From Seison nebaliae (taxonomy: Eukaryota; Rotifera; Pararotatoria; Seisonacea; Seisonidae): a DNA stretch of 56,758 nucleotides. The stretch covers positions 1-56,758 of the forward strand of contig JALJEE010003153.1 in assembly GCA_023231475.1 (NCBI GenBank). The letters are read 5' to 3'. The position numbers and the translations under genes are program-made. Positions 35,419 to 48,017 of the stretch are shown in pieces (positions within the stretch are counted from its first letter, which is position 1; every line of letters starts with the position of its first letter). A model generated the notes under the pieces. It saw nothing but the letters and a program-made list of their open reading frames with translations, had not been told where the DNA came from and made no database searches.

Positions 35419-36067
35419 CACACACACTTAGAGACGAGAAAGAACATGCGAAGTTCGTCAATTAGAAAGAAGAACAATCATCAGTAATTTATATTAGATG
35501 ATTGTTTGTAATTGTGCCATCGGCAGGTTACACATCATCTCCCAACGAAGTTGTAGTTGAGAATCATGCTTAATTAATTCGATGAGATAATTCTCGCTAT
35601 CTCCTCCCCATAAATTCCACACCTCGTAAGAACGTAATCTTACTCCAATTTCTTTGAGATGATCGAACAAATAGATGGATTGAAAAAAAAGATGAATCAA
35701 TTTTTTTTTCTCCTCAACTTTATTCTTCTTTCTCGTTACCATGTTTCTGATGACGAAAGATATGTCATTTGTTCTTGAATTGGATGCACCATTCTTCTTC
35801 TCCCTCCTCCCCCTTTTCTTCTCCACTCCACACAACAAAGCTACTTTTCATCTCAAATAAAACAATCAATCCGTTACCATCATCCAACCCAACGAACATA
35901 CAATCGTACATTAATATTTGACGAACCTAATATTCAGATATCATGCAGATACTTTCACAAACTTATCATATTATCATTCATTGTGAGGAGATGCTCTTTC
36001 ATCGCCATTATTAACATTTATTAATTATTACAACTATTTCTTTGTCGATTTCGTTCTACGCACACAG

Positions 36068-36100
<33 letters not shown>

Positions 36101-39100
36101 CCACACTCACATATTTTCGTTTTCTTGGAAAAAATATTTTTTTCTTATTTTCAAAAAGAAATTTTATTGCGAAAGAAAATTCACTTTAGTTCATCCATGA
36201 AATTGACTCATCTCTCTCTCTCTCTCTCTTCGTTATTTACTACTACTTCGAATAAACTTTGAAAATTTTTAACACCGCCACCCGGTTCTCGTTAAAACCG
36301 AGTTGTCGTCGTCATTCTTGGGAAAGTGAGGTCATCCTAATGAAAGAGTCGTCGAAATTCATTGCCGTGATTCATTATCCACAATCCTTTCATTCATTCA
36401 ACTCATAGCCATATCTTAGTCAGTAGTAGTGGTAGTGGAGGATGGAGGCGACACATGGAATAACAGAAGTGTTTCTATTTCAGTTTCTCCTTCTTTTCAA
36501 ACAAACCTTTTCATCACATAATCGCTCTCCCCTCAACTACACAATCTTCTCCATCATCCAGTCAACTCATCAACAATATCGATTATAATACCATTATATA
36601 TTTATATATATGAGAATGTGTTGAGACACATCTTGTGAAGACTCGACATCCATCGAGAACTATCAATTTATTTCATACTTTTCCCACAATACTTTTCTCT
36701 TATCATCATTTTCTGTTTTCAATTTGTTGAATTTTCAACTTTAGAGTGAAGTACATCCATCCCATCCTTTCACTTTCGGAAGGACATATTGGAAATTCTT
36801 ATTTAACTCATCGTCATCAGAACAAAATATATACAGACAAACTTACTCAATCATCTTCCTCTTTTTTTCATATTTTTCATTCGACGTCGATATATTCTCT
36901 CAATCCCGATACGATTCTTTTAATAATACGATTGTTTTGTATTTGTAATTGAAATATACTGGAAAGAAATGACAGACCACCGACATATCTGCACACAACG
37001 ACACCAAACGATAGGAGGAGAGGTGTTCATTAAAAATTTTATGTTCCAAGGAACAAAAGGAGAAGAAATCGTTATTAAGAATTTGTAACTGACTATCAGA
37101 TTGTTCTAGGAAGGAATGAGGACACACGTAATGCAAATAATAACATATTACTAATATTCTTATTATGCGATTATTCTTAAGCAACGTCTAAACATTCAAA
37201 GAAATTTAACTCTATTGCTTCCGCACATGAACGAAATAGTTGGGAGCGGATTGAATGTCCTATATCAATTTCAAGCCATATCTCTAAAAACCGAGTGCGT
37301 TAATGTAATTGTGGACATTGTCTTCTTATCCTCGTCGTTTTTGGTGCTTAAGGATAATATTATTAGTGGAATTGAGATAAGCATATTGCCAAAAACCTCT
37401 TATTGCCAATAAGTTATTGACAACCTATTGAAAAGGGGGCGATGGAATTCATTTAAAAACACTCTGATTATTAGTTGATGGAATTGAAATAAATATCTCT
37501 CGCTTATGGCTAATTATATAATCGCATTTTTCTTCGTTTTCTTCAACGACTAATTCTGTAGATTATTTGGATCTCCAATTAATTTTCAATTTCACTATTT
37601 TTTACATATTCCCTTTAACTCATTTCAGTCATCCTAAACAGAAAGTTTGTCATTCAACCGAAACACCATGAAAATAATTAACATTTCACAACAGATTTAT
37701 CCTTCTCCATTATCAGACCGTATGATACTAAAATGAAAAGAATGACTACTATCATCAGATTCAGAATTTAGGAAGAACAGCAACATGATATTAATTTCTA
37801 CTCAACATTCCTTCTCTCCCTCATAAGAAGTGAAGACATTGAGACTTTGTGTGTGTTAATAATATGACAATAAATGGTAAGTTTCCATCTACTAACATTA
37901 TTTATGTAAGAATTTAGTTGTTTCTTGAATAATCTATGCTTTTCCTTATTATTCAAAATGGAGATCATTTTTTAATTTTCATTCGCCTTCAAATTTTTGT
38001 TCTTGCCGTCTTCGTAGATTCCTTCTTCAATTGGAAGAACAATTGAATGTTTTGAAATTTTTTCTTTCTTTTTCTTTTAGAGAAACAAAGGCAATGGAGG
38101 AATAACCATTAGTATGCAAATTTACTGCTTTCACCAAAATGATTAGATCATTTCGAATTAAAATCGCCTGATTGAATAGGTAACTGATGCTGACTTTATT
38201 CTTCTCACACATTTCTTCCCAATATACTCTCCTCGATTTTTCTCAAATTAATTCGATTCGATTATCTTGTTTTGGAGAGTCGAGAGGAAATATTGATGGA
38301 ATAGGAATTATGAAATTTATTCACATACTATCGACTATATGAACTGTCTCACTGTAATTATGAAAACATATTTAAGTTTATAGAAATAATTACACGAATA
38401 AATAAATTGGGTTAAAGTCGCCATATTAAAGGCTGGGAAAAGAGTAGAACCCATGAAAATTCGGAAAAACTTCTTTTTTATTTTCTTCTTTTATTTTCGT
38501 TTTTTTTATTATGTTGAACATTTATACCACTGATAAAAATGGCGCCAGCACAATTTTCATCGAACTGATCTGTAACGTCGTTTTTAAGAAAAAATAATTT
38601 TATTGATATTCTTTCTTTGCATTCCTTCGGGTATAAATAAATTTAGTTCATCTTCATCCCAATATCATACTAGTAGGTGTAATAGTAGTCGTCATTTCCT
38701 TTAAGAATAACGAATATAATATTATTCTCTTACTTCCAATTAGTTCCGTCATTCTTACTGAAATAAGATGAACAAAATAATTCTTTTCAATATCAATTCA
38801 CCTTCAAATCACCAACAATTTACGAAACGGGGAGCTCCATCTTCAATTGATAGAATTAGGGATCAACGAAGACGGAGATATCCCTCTCCACCTTCCGAGA
38901 AGACATTGGTGAATTGCCAATGCCATATGGCATGACGAGATGAGAGAAAGTTACAACTTGGCAATATTTCAAGAAAATGACATTTTATTTTTTATCTCAA
39001 ATGTTACACCTGTCACATTGGCAACTACGTTACATACGTATAACAATTGTATGGAAGCTTTCTTGCTCTCTTTCTTGTGGAAAAGATTCGAAAAATAAAT

Positions 39101-40611
39101 TTCTTTTATCGAACATACCATGATTAGATCTTATTGATCTTCCTTCGCTTTTATGTGGCTACCCCTCAACTTACTGTTAGTTAGAGTAGCCGAATTAGAC
39201 TACGGGAAGGGAATGTCATGTAAATATAAATTGGATAATTATAGAAATTAGAATAATTAATAATTAGCGGGAGTAAATGCATTTGAATAATGAATTCGCA
39301 TGAAAATTAAGAAAATAAGTGAAATTCTTGATGGTTGTCTCACCTCGTGACGGGCTTCTTTCAAATTCTTCCATTCCAATTCGTACGAAGGTTACTTAAA
39401 ATTACCCTAATTCTACTCGTCTATTCTCACTCGTCGATAGACATCAATGCATCATGTCCACTTTTCTTTCTTTTATTATTCAAACGAAACAGGCGGTTGG
39501 CTACCAAACAAAGAAAAGTTGATCTTTTGTTTCCTAGAATATGGGCGACATCGATGATTGCTACATAATCGACATTGATTAACTATCGCCGAAAATAGTT
39601 GATGTAGAAGTCACCATAAAAAACACAAAGTTCAAGGAATATTAATGTTTTTGTTTTCGTTAGTTCATTTAACTTCGTCCTCCTCATTAAGGCGCCTTAT
39701 TCATTCGATGTTTGTGATGCTCAATCAAAAATTAATTTTTTAGGATAAAATTATTCTAATGAATGTGATGATTATTATTCTTTTCTTATTCGATTTCTTA
39801 TTCTTCGTTTTCATCTATAAAAAAAAAGAAATTTTTCTGTTAAACTTTCTTCCGCTCGGTTAATTTTGTCAAAAAGAACTGATGGGTGGTATAGTTGAAG
39901 ATTGCGCTATGCTTCTGTTTTTCACCTTTCTTCATTTCCACTTACTTTTTTCTTACACATGATACATATGCGCATAGACGATTAAAGACACGCTCAACTA
40001 CATCCACACATATTTAGTTAGATGCCTAGAATTTTATTTATGTAAAATATTAGTTCAACTCGATTCTTGACGATATAATGTGTCGAGATAATGTATGTAT
40101 TGGTAGTGGAGAATTCAATATATTGATGTTATGTAATATTTATATGGGAACGATTCAAATAACTGCCAAATTGCTTCTTCTTCTTCTTCTTCTCCTTCTG
40201 CTTCTTCATAATTTTCGTCGGAATAAGAATTGTCAAAATATTTTCATTTATATTCCTCTTCTTCAAATACGTCCCTTATCCCAAAAACTGTCAGAACATG
40301 TTAGTGATACATATCTTACTCTGTTTTTCTTTTCTTTTATCTCCGATTCTTATCTTCTAATTACTGTTCTATTTGGTTGAAATCGTATAAATAATCAACA
40401 AATATACTTTTGTCTCAATATATTTAAGAAGAATTTGCCTTCACTCTTTACTATCCACGAATTTCCAAGAAATTGTTATTCACATTGTACTATCATCCTT
40501 CATCGATCACAATAAGCAACACATATAAACATACTCGCACACACAGAAACATCAGAAAAATTGAATTGGAAAAGAAAAGGACGGATGAATTTGATTGATT
40601 GAAAACTAGGA
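33924..40611. other. 6.7-kb stretch without recognisable gene
   Basis: Holds the SERCA 3' flank and many simple repeats: (CAA)n at about 33943-33970, (CAAA)n at about 35203-35226, (CA)n at about 35390-35415 and 36070-36099, and a CTT run at 40173-40205. A minus frame of 114 codons (35494-35838; LKEIGVRLRSYEVWNLWGGD) is the least repeat-like open frame but matches nothing I know. The last few hundred bases should include the promoter of the first GPCR. Confidence 0.4.
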
Positions 40612-42609
40612 ATGTCGCATACATTACGTAGGAATTATGATATAAACGCCACATTCCTCCAATATCTCTATTCTCTCAATATTGACCCTTATGACTATAA
40701 GTATGTTCAAACGCGTCCATTCATACATTGGCAAGGAGATGTTTATCATTCGTTTGGTATTACAACCAAACAACGTCATATGCATAATCGTCGATATTAT
40801 ACACTCTCCTCTCAATTCGATCATTTCTACCGCGAGAGTGTTACTCCATGGAATAAAGGTATACTTCTAAAACCGTCGGATGCATTGATTGCTCAAGTTC
40901 GTTTAGCTGAAACGTATAATCGGTCAGTGACATGGAAGCACGTATTCTCAGCTATCTTACCCAAACTTACATTGACTGGTCAACTCAATTTAACAGCACT
41001 AAATCTCTCTCATTTGACGAAATATTTCAAAAGTGCTTCATGCATTCCAGCTGAAAGTACGTTGAACATATTCTTCGGCTCGCTTTATACTCATCAGAAT
41101 ATTTTGTTAAACAGCAATCAAACACTTTTGTATCTACCAAAGAATTTGTTAGAGAAAGTGGAATCACCGAGATTATGGCCGCCGATTCTCCCAAAGGAAA
41201 TATTGATAGATCAAGTTGATCATTTTCGTCATGCCTATGAGTCTCTCGAACGCACCTATCCCGTCATTCTCCTAATTATTGGAATTTTGTTCAACATTCT
41301 CAATTTGATCATTCTAAATCGAAGACCCATTCGTCAAATTCATAGTTCAACATACACTTATTTGCGGTGGTTAGCCGTCGCTGATATTCTTTCATTGTTT
41401 GTCGGTCTCACCGACAAGATATTTGGGGCGTATCTTCCTCGATATCAGTGGAGTGAACGTATAGTTTGGTTGTGTCGATTAAAAAAATTCTTTAATGGCG
41501 TCGGTCAATATAGTGCCACATGGATATTGGTTGCAGTTAGTGTTGATCGATTACTTTGGGTAATGCTCATGGCTAAAGCGAAACATATTTGTACTGAAAA
41601 ACAAGCACGATGCCATGTAGTATTAATAATTTGCTTATTTACCTTAATAAATTTACATTTCCTCTTTTTCTTTGGATGTGTGAGACAACCGTTTGGTTGT
41701 CATACGGTGGATGCACAACCTCAAATGATCGCTTGTGTGCCACCATGTCACTTACCACTCGACCATCCATACCTAATATTCACTCACAATTATTTGAATT
41801 GGATAGACGGAGTCATTTATAGTTACATGCCCTTCATTCTAATGTTGAGTAGTACTATCTTGTTTGCGAGGAAGGTTCTTCTCAAAGATCAACGACGCCA
41901 AATCCGATCATCGACGAGAAGACGTGTGAAAGTAACTTTTATTGGAACTTTACTCAATCGATTATATCACCTCCGTCATCAATTCAACAAAATGAAAAAT
42001 AATTCTTCGGCCATCTTTCATTCGCCACTCTTCCTACCACCAAATCATCGAAACAACAATTCATCAAACGAGAAAGAATTCCGTCAACGGCATAGCGACT
42101 CGTCATTAACAGAAAGAAGACGTTTAATAATTGTATGTGAGAAAGAGAAGGAATGGAACCATCAACAAACGTTGCCTATCCAACGGGTGACAATGGAAGA
42201 GACATCTCTCTCAATCGAACGAAACACGAATGTGTTACAAACGAATTCCATCACTTCAACTAGTATCGTGAAAGGAGTGAAACATGATTTAAAAAATAGA
42301 ATTTCTGCACCACGTCTCAAACGTTATCAAATGCGTCAGATTTGTAGAATGTTATTCTGCATGAACCTCTTCTTTCTCTTATGTTCCACACCGCGTTTCT
42401 TTCTCCAAGTTGTCGTTGTTCATTTATCACAGAACTATTCTAATAGTTCATTCATTCGATTCTATCTGAGTCTCGCCCAAATGTTCACTTACTTCATACA
42501 TTCTTTCAATTTCATTTTCTATTGTTTCACCAATCCTAAATTTCGTAGTGAATTGAAACTGTTTTTTTCTCATATATCATGTTCTTCTTTATCAAAATAC
42601 TGTCAATGA
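40612..42609 (+). CDS. Rhodopsin-class GPCR, orphan, intronless, long third cytoplasmic loop
   Basis: A seven-transmembrane receptor of 665 residues in one exon. The extracellular N-terminus is long (about 215 residues, several N-X-S/T sites, no clear signal peptide). TM1 begins at YPVILLIIGILFNIL (about 217). TM2 has TYLRWLAVADILSLF with the sodium-site Asp. TM3 starts after WLCRLKKF and ends SVDRLLW, so DRY is DRL. ECL2 is cysteine-rich (GCVRQPFGC...ACVPPC). TM5 is NWIDGVIYSYMPFILML, and the third loop is about 150 residues of basic/Ser/Asn-rich sequence. TM6 contains STPRFFLQ, and TM7 ends CFTNPKFRSEL (NPxxY-like). It resembles peptide-receptor-like orphans expanded in spiralians, but the ligand cannot be told. 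It is tandem with the next gene, 297 bp away. Confidence 0.9.
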   Translation: MSHTLRRNYDINATFLQYLYSLNIDPYDYKYVQTRPFIHWQGDVYHSFGITTKQRHMHNRRYYTLSSQFDHFYRESVTPWNKGILLKPSDALIAQVRLAETYNRSVTWKHVFSAILPKLTLTGQLNLTALNLSHLTKYFKSASCIPAESTLNIFFGSLYTHQNILLNSNQTLLYLPKNLLEKVESPRLWPPILPKEILIDQVDHFRHAYESLERTYPVILLIIGILFNILNLIILNRRPIRQIHSSTYTYLRWLAVADILSLFVGLTDKIFGAYLPRYQWSERIVWLCRLKKFFNGVGQYSATWILVAVSVDRLLWVMLMAKAKHICTEKQARCHVVLIICLFTLINLHFLFFFGCVRQPFGCHTVDAQPQMIACVPPCHLPLDHPYLIFTHNYLNWIDGVIYSYMPFILMLSSTILFARKVLLKDQRRQIRSSTRRRVKVTFIGTLLNRLYHLRHQFNKMKNNSSAIFHSPLFLPPNHRNNNSSNEKEFRQRHSDSSLTERRRLIIVCEKEKEWNHQQTLPIQRVTMEETSLSIERNTNVLQTNSITSTSIVKGVKHDLKNRISAPRLKRYQMRQICRMLFCMNLFFLLCSTPRFFLQVVVVHLSQNYSNSSFIRFYLSLAQMFTYFIHSFNFIFYCFTNPKFRSELKLFFSHISCSSLSKYCQ

Positions 42610-42906
42610 TCAATTAATTGGTATTTGATGAAGGATATTTTCCATCATACATCGCAATTCTCTTCTTTTTCATATCTTTGACTCAGTTAATGAGTTGCCA
42701 AAAACATTCTAAAGTTTTCACCTTTTCCTAAAGACACTCTAATAAGTTTTCGATCAATAAAGTATACAATTCAGCCTCTTTTGGTTTCTTTTGAAGTATT
42801 ATGAAGTTAGAGAAAAGAAGTTTTTCATTCTTGTTTTCGTGTAAAAGTGACCAAAGAGAATAAAAATATCGAACACTGATATATAATATATTATATCTAA
42901 ACGATA

Positions 42907-44217
42907 ATGATTTATTTATCTGATTTAAATTTATCACAATTCAATTTGACGATGGAGATATTACGTGAAAACTTACAAACGGAGCCCAATTGTTTTCCCG
43001 CGTGGATTTTTTTACAACCAATTTTCCTTAACGCCACAACGGTCCAAAATATTTCTTTGAACAATGGCAGTACTTACTCATATTATCCTTATCTCCTTCA
43101 ACAAAAACAACAAGTAGCTGAGAATGTAGAATTAGTAAATGAAGTCGAACCGAAAATCAAATATGTTTACCTAAGAGATATTTATACAAAGTTGGAGTAT
43201 TATTATCCTCCCATTCTATTGAGCATCGGTTTAACATTCAATCTACTCAGCTTTATTGTTCATCATAAGAAGTCGATGAGGAAATTACGATCTTCGACTT
43301 ATACATATCTCGGTTTATTGGCCGTCATTGACTCGCTGGCATTAATTGTGGGATTGACGGATAAAATACTGAAAATGCATTTTCCTTTATATCATCTCTC
43401 CGAAAAATATTTATGGGCTTGTCGATTGAGAAAGTATTTAGGAGTTGCAACACAATATATCGCCATATGGACTCTGGTTGCGGTGAGTTTGGATCGGGTA
43501 TTCATGGTCATATGTATTACAAAATCTCGAGAGTTATGTACTACAAAACGTGCAAGAATGGTCTTCTCGATTCTAGTGTTCGTGTTCTTACTTATACCTT
43601 GCCACTTTCTCATCTATTATGGATGTGTGGAGAAACCGGAACGTTGCAGCGAACAAACCGAAGACCAATTCATTGCTTGTGATATTCCCTGTCATATCTC
43701 AAAGGAGCATCCTTATAATCGCTTTATTTACGAAATTTGGAATTGGATTGACGGCACATTATACAGTTATTTACCTTTTTTCATCATGTTAACATGTTCG
43801 ATATTGATTGTGAAGCGAGTTCTAATCAACGGTAGAAAAGAAGGAAACAAAAAGAATAAATATATTCAATCCACCGTCAATCGACGTGATCAACAAAAAC
43901 GACAAATGTCGATAATGTTATTTTCGATGAATGTCTTTATCCTTCTATGTGCTACTCCACGCTTCTTTCTTCAACTCATCTATGATCAATTGAAGACATC
44001 TCATGGTTATATTTTTATAATTTTTTATTTGAAAGTTGCCGAGTTCTTCATGTTTCTTATTCATACTTTCAACTTCCTTTTCTACTGCTTAACTAATCCT
44101 CGCTTTCGAAATGAATTGGTTGACACTTTTTGTCAATGTTCATCTTGTTGTGCACAATTTCACTCCAAACCAAAAAAATCTTTGACTAACACCCAAACCA
44201 CAAAGGTTCTTGATTAA
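42907..44217 (+). CDS. Rhodopsin-class GPCR, tandem paralogue, intronless
   Basis: A 436-residue receptor in one exon, clearly a duplicate of the gene upstream. It shares SSTYTYL in TM2, VGLTDKI after it, ACRLRKYLGV before TM3, the ECL2 pattern GCVEKPERC...ACDIPCH, WNWIDGTLYSYLPFFIML in TM5, CATPRFFLQL in TM6 and CLTNPRFRNEL after TM7. DRY is DRV. Differences: the N-terminus is only about 95 residues, the third loop about 30, and the C-terminus has a cysteine cluster (FCQCSSCC) suited to palmitoylation. The transmembrane cores are similar but loops and tails are free to vary. Ligand unknown; peptide or chemosensory roles are both possible. Confidence 0.9.
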   Translation: MIYLSDLNLSQFNLTMEILRENLQTEPNCFPAWIFLQPIFLNATTVQNISLNNGSTYSYYPYLLQQKQQVAENVELVNEVEPKIKYVYLRDIYTKLEYYYPPILLSIGLTFNLLSFIVHHKKSMRKLRSSTYTYLGLLAVIDSLALIVGLTDKILKMHFPLYHLSEKYLWACRLRKYLGVATQYIAIWTLVAVSLDRVFMVICITKSRELCTTKRARMVFSILVFVFLLIPCHFLIYYGCVEKPERCSEQTEDQFIACDIPCHISKEHPYNRFIYEIWNWIDGTLYSYLPFFIMLTCSILIVKRVLINGRKEGNKKNKYIQSTVNRRDQQKRQMSIMLFSMNVFILLCATPRFFLQLIYDQLKTSHGYIFIIFYLKVAEFFMFLIHTFNFLFYCLTNPRFRNELVDTFCQCSSCCAQFHSKPKKSLTNTQTTKVLD

Positions 44218-46085
44218 CATTATCATTTATAAAGATTTAAATTTTTTTTTATTATATTTTTTCTCTTTAAAATTTACTTCAATCTTTCTGCTTCTTATAA
44301 TATATCTCATTCAATCTTGCATCAATTTTAATTTACGATGGGTTGCGGGTATTTGACTGAATAAAAAGTTTTCAATGAATTTATTCTTCAACAACCGACA
44401 TTAATAATCCCACATCAACTTTTGACTGGGAGAGATCAATTTTAAAATTCTATACATGATTTTCTCTAGCTGGGAAAAAGGGATTTTAATTGAAAAAAAT
44501 TTTACTTTTAATTCTTCAGATTCAAATTATAACTCAACGAATGATGTTTGAACTCATAAATTAAAACAAGTAATTTATTTAAAGGTTCTTTTAACTAATA
44601 ACACTCAATCTTTATTCAATTTTTAAATTAATCATAATATTATCCAATGGTTTGTCGTCTAAATTTTTTTTGAGTTAATGTCAGTTAAAAAGTCGATAAA
44701 GCGGCATATTTTATGGTATTAATGATAATAGACTTTATTGAAAAGTTCATATTTTGGTAATATTCGATCGTCCTTCTATTGTCACGTATTTCTACTTCCT
44801 TAACCGTGTTAAAAACTTTAGTCTCCGAACAAAACTTTATATATTTATCATGTCAGCTTAACTAAAAATTGGAATTCGATTCAATTTTTCTTACTTCCCC
44901 GACTTCCTTCCAAGCGATAGATCGATCTTTCTCCAAGACAACCTCTTCAACCTCTCCCAAATTTCAATCGCTATCTACTGACCGTTCTCTTATCAAATTT
45001 TCTTCTTCAACTTCCGAACGTCAGATATATGATCGATCAGAACGATAATTTGCCTTTGAACTCTCTCCAAATGGGAACACTTTGTAAATTACTAAATTAT
45101 TCTGTAACATTTTTTTTTGTTCATTTTCACTCACGATTTAATCTATAGTTAATGCTATTATTATTTTATTCTTTAAACATAGTTAGAACATATTATTCTA
45201 ACAATTATTATTATTGTAAGCATAATTAGAATAGATTGATAAAAAACAATTCGACGCTCTCCTAAGCACCAATGGAAATTTTAAGAAATAACAAAATTAG
45301 ATTGGAAATTAAATGAGCAGAATTTCTCGTGATCAGGTGGAATTTTTTATATTTATAATGAAAACAATTTTAGAGAATAAGGAAGAACTGAATTGTATTG
45401 GTTTGTGACGAATTGAGAAAAGGATTTGAAACGGTGAAGTTAGTCCCTAATTAACGGAGTTTTATATCTATCCAACATTTGATTGACTAAATTGGCAGGA
45501 TATTTATTTGACGAGAATTGCTTCATTTGAAAATTGGGAGAATTTTTGTTAATTTTGAATTCTTGTCTTTTTTTCTAAAAGTTTCTCAATAATCACATTT
45601 GAAAAAAATGAAATTTGTTAACTTGGAAAGAATTGTAACAATTCTTGAAATGTTTTATCGCATTTTCACATTTCGTTTCATTGAATTCATTTTCTTTTAA
45701 GCATTGAAACATTTCCGTCATTGACGGAATACAATCATATTCTGATGGAAAATGTAAAAAATGAACTTGTTCTAATGAAAATTAAACTGATAGATTCACT
45801 TTTTCTGGTACGAACTCGGTCACGAAGAACTAATTGAGTTTCCGCCTTAAAATGTGGAGGTGAGATAGGTAGACGTGGTGAGTAAAGATGTCGGGCGACT
45901 TTTCGTTTAGGAAATAGAAAATAATTTCTTCCTTTTGTCGACATTATTTTTTTGAAGAAAAATTAAGTTGAAAGGACAAAAATTTGAATTAATTACCAGA
46001 ATAAATTTATTTTGAAAAGATGTAAAAGTTCGAAAGTAGATGAAGAATAAAAAATTATTATTAATATATCGTTGAATGAGAACGA
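44218..46085. other. Intergenic, nothing recognised
   Basis: A 1.9-kb AT-rich spacer between the second GPCR and the 3' end of TMBIM4. Short frames only, for example 45735-45944 (-), with no family likeness. No repeat of note. Confidence 0.5.
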
Positions 46086-47058
46086 TTATCGACGATTAAT
46101 TTCGCTTATAAGTTGAAGAATTTGAAGAAACAAATTAAGAATATCCAAATATAATGTGACAGTTGCTTCGATATAATCTTCTGGTGAGAATTGACGATTA
46201 ATTTGGTCAACGTCGTAAAGAATGAATCCGCTAAAACAGAGTACTCCAATCGCTGCAAGAATGATGCGATAAATTGATGAGGTGGGAAATAAGAACTGAA
46301 ATTTTTTTAGAAAAATTGATGAATTAATTGTGTAAGACTGTGTAACTTGAAATATACCGGCACCTAAAAGTGTTAGGAGTAATGTATAAGACATAAATCC
46401 GATTTTGGATAAATCCCTTTTTGTTTGACATGTGTAAAGAATTAGGGACACGACAACAACTACCGTGATGGATAATGCCAGAATAATATCGTACGCATTT
46501 TGAAAAGATACGAAGAATCCAACGGAAATGGCGTTTAAAATGGTCTGTGGGGATGGAAGAATAAGTTGTGGATGTTCCAAATAGAATTCTAGTACTAACA
46601 AATAATGTGAGGAGATAAAAGTTCTTGGGGAAATTCCGACTATTAAGCAGGAGAAAAAATAGTGTAATGAAGTTAGATATAATGGAGATCCACAACGCCC
46701 AAGTGCTACGATGGAGAAATGTTTAGAAAATTTGGAATTATATTAGAGAAGGAAAACTTCTCAAGTAGAAATTGTTGAATGATTGGGGTGAGAAGAAAAG
46801 CTATTGAAATTAGGGTGGTTAGAAGTAATTGTACACCAAGAATAGAAAACACTTTCCTTAAGAATCCTGTTGGGAATAAATTTGAGAGATGGATGAATGA
46901 AGAAAGAGACCCATTCGTATATAGATATTGGCTTGTGCAACATTATTGTGGTACATGAAGTCGGAAATTACACCATGCATTGGTTCATCTTCTTTCTCCA
47001 ATTCTTCCATCTTTATTTCGAAAGCTTTCGTCGTTCCTATTTCCTTATCGAACTTCAT
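46086..47058 (-). CDS. TMBIM4: TMBIM4 / lifeguard-4 (BAX inhibitor motif protein)
   Basis: A BAX-inhibitor-1-family membrane protein of the Golgi/ER that modulates calcium leak and cell death. The N-terminal exon from the ATG at 47058 (an upstream ATG at 47064 is also possible) contains DFMYHNNVAQANIYIRMG, matching the family's FNYGSSVASATVHIRMAF. The next exon carries FLRKVFSILGVQLLLTTL. The C-terminal exons have LYTCQTKRDLSKIGF, LCFSGFILYDVDQI and SPEDYIEATVTLYLDILNLF, ending SEINRR at 46086. The two Asp residues that form the pH sensor in bacterial relatives are present (ILYDVD and YLDILN). Introns were placed after IRMG (donor GTCTCT) and within GIFQ/FLFPT (donor GTTACA). Length, about 240 residues, is normal. 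Confidence 0.9.
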
Positions 47059-48017
47059 TGTCATCTTCTTTCAACGTCTCAATAAATTAAGATAATATAT
47101 TAATAAGATAAAACTAATAATTACTAATATAATGTATTAGAATAAAGGAATATCGTTAAATAAGATTAAATAGTTTAGTTAAAACTAAAATTTTGAAAGA
47201 GAATTGCGCTTTATCTCTTCAGTTGAAATCGAATTATTATTCAATTGTTTCATTTATAAATGAATCTCTCTATTCTTCTTATCTCTTACGCACGACAAAC
47301 ACGGAACTTATTTCTCAATTGTCTCTTCTCTTAAAACAATTCATAAAACGGAACGTATTTCCCACTTTTTTTTCCTGTCTTCTCAAATCACATTCCTCCT
47401 ATATGAAATAATATATAAATTATGGAAGTCAAGTTGGGAGGAAGGAAGAGACAAATCATGTCATTCTGTAGTTTTTACATTAGAAGATCTCTATAAGGCA
47501 GAGGAAGTTGAAAACTATTTTTTTCTCTTTCTTCCTCCCGATTTGACATCCATGATATAAATGATATAAATATAAAGTAAATGATGATGATGATTTCATT
47601 GGAATTTAAAGGAAGGAATTCATGATTCGTTTATAATCCATTTCAATTCTCATTACAAATTAAATTTAATTAAATTTAATTAAATTTGACGATGTATTTC
47701 CAGTTTTCCGAAAATCCAATCAAATTTCCAAATGAAATTATTAAACATGAAATTTAATATCTGATTATTTAATGATGGTTGTGGGATAGATATTGCATCT
47801 CATATCTCATCTGAATATCATAAAGAAATGATTTATTCGAATGTAACATAGTAATATAATCTGATTTGGATATATAGGTAAGATGAGAATTGTTGAAGGA
47901 AGTTTATTGTCCAAGAATAGAAAAGAAATGGAGAGTTTGTCTGAAGCTGAACATTTGAAAAATGAATTTCTTTAAGAAATTCGTGGAAAAGTGGAAAAGG
48001 GATGACATTGTAAATAT
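47059..48017. other. Spacer upstream of CDC73 exons
   Basis: The 5' flank of TMBIM4 (-) and presumably of CDC73 (+). I looked here for the conserved N-terminal domain of CDC73 and did not find it. AT-rich, no repeat of note apart from three short TTTAATTAAA-type steps near 47663-47688. Confidence 0.4.

Noticed and set aside
35494-35838. Minus-strand open frame of 114 codons
   Set aside because: Least repeat-like frame in its region, but no recognisable motif and no supporting exons; left as an intergenic note.
40173-40205. Leucine run in a 100-codon frame
   Set aside because: Translation of a CTT microsatellite; the frame has no other content.
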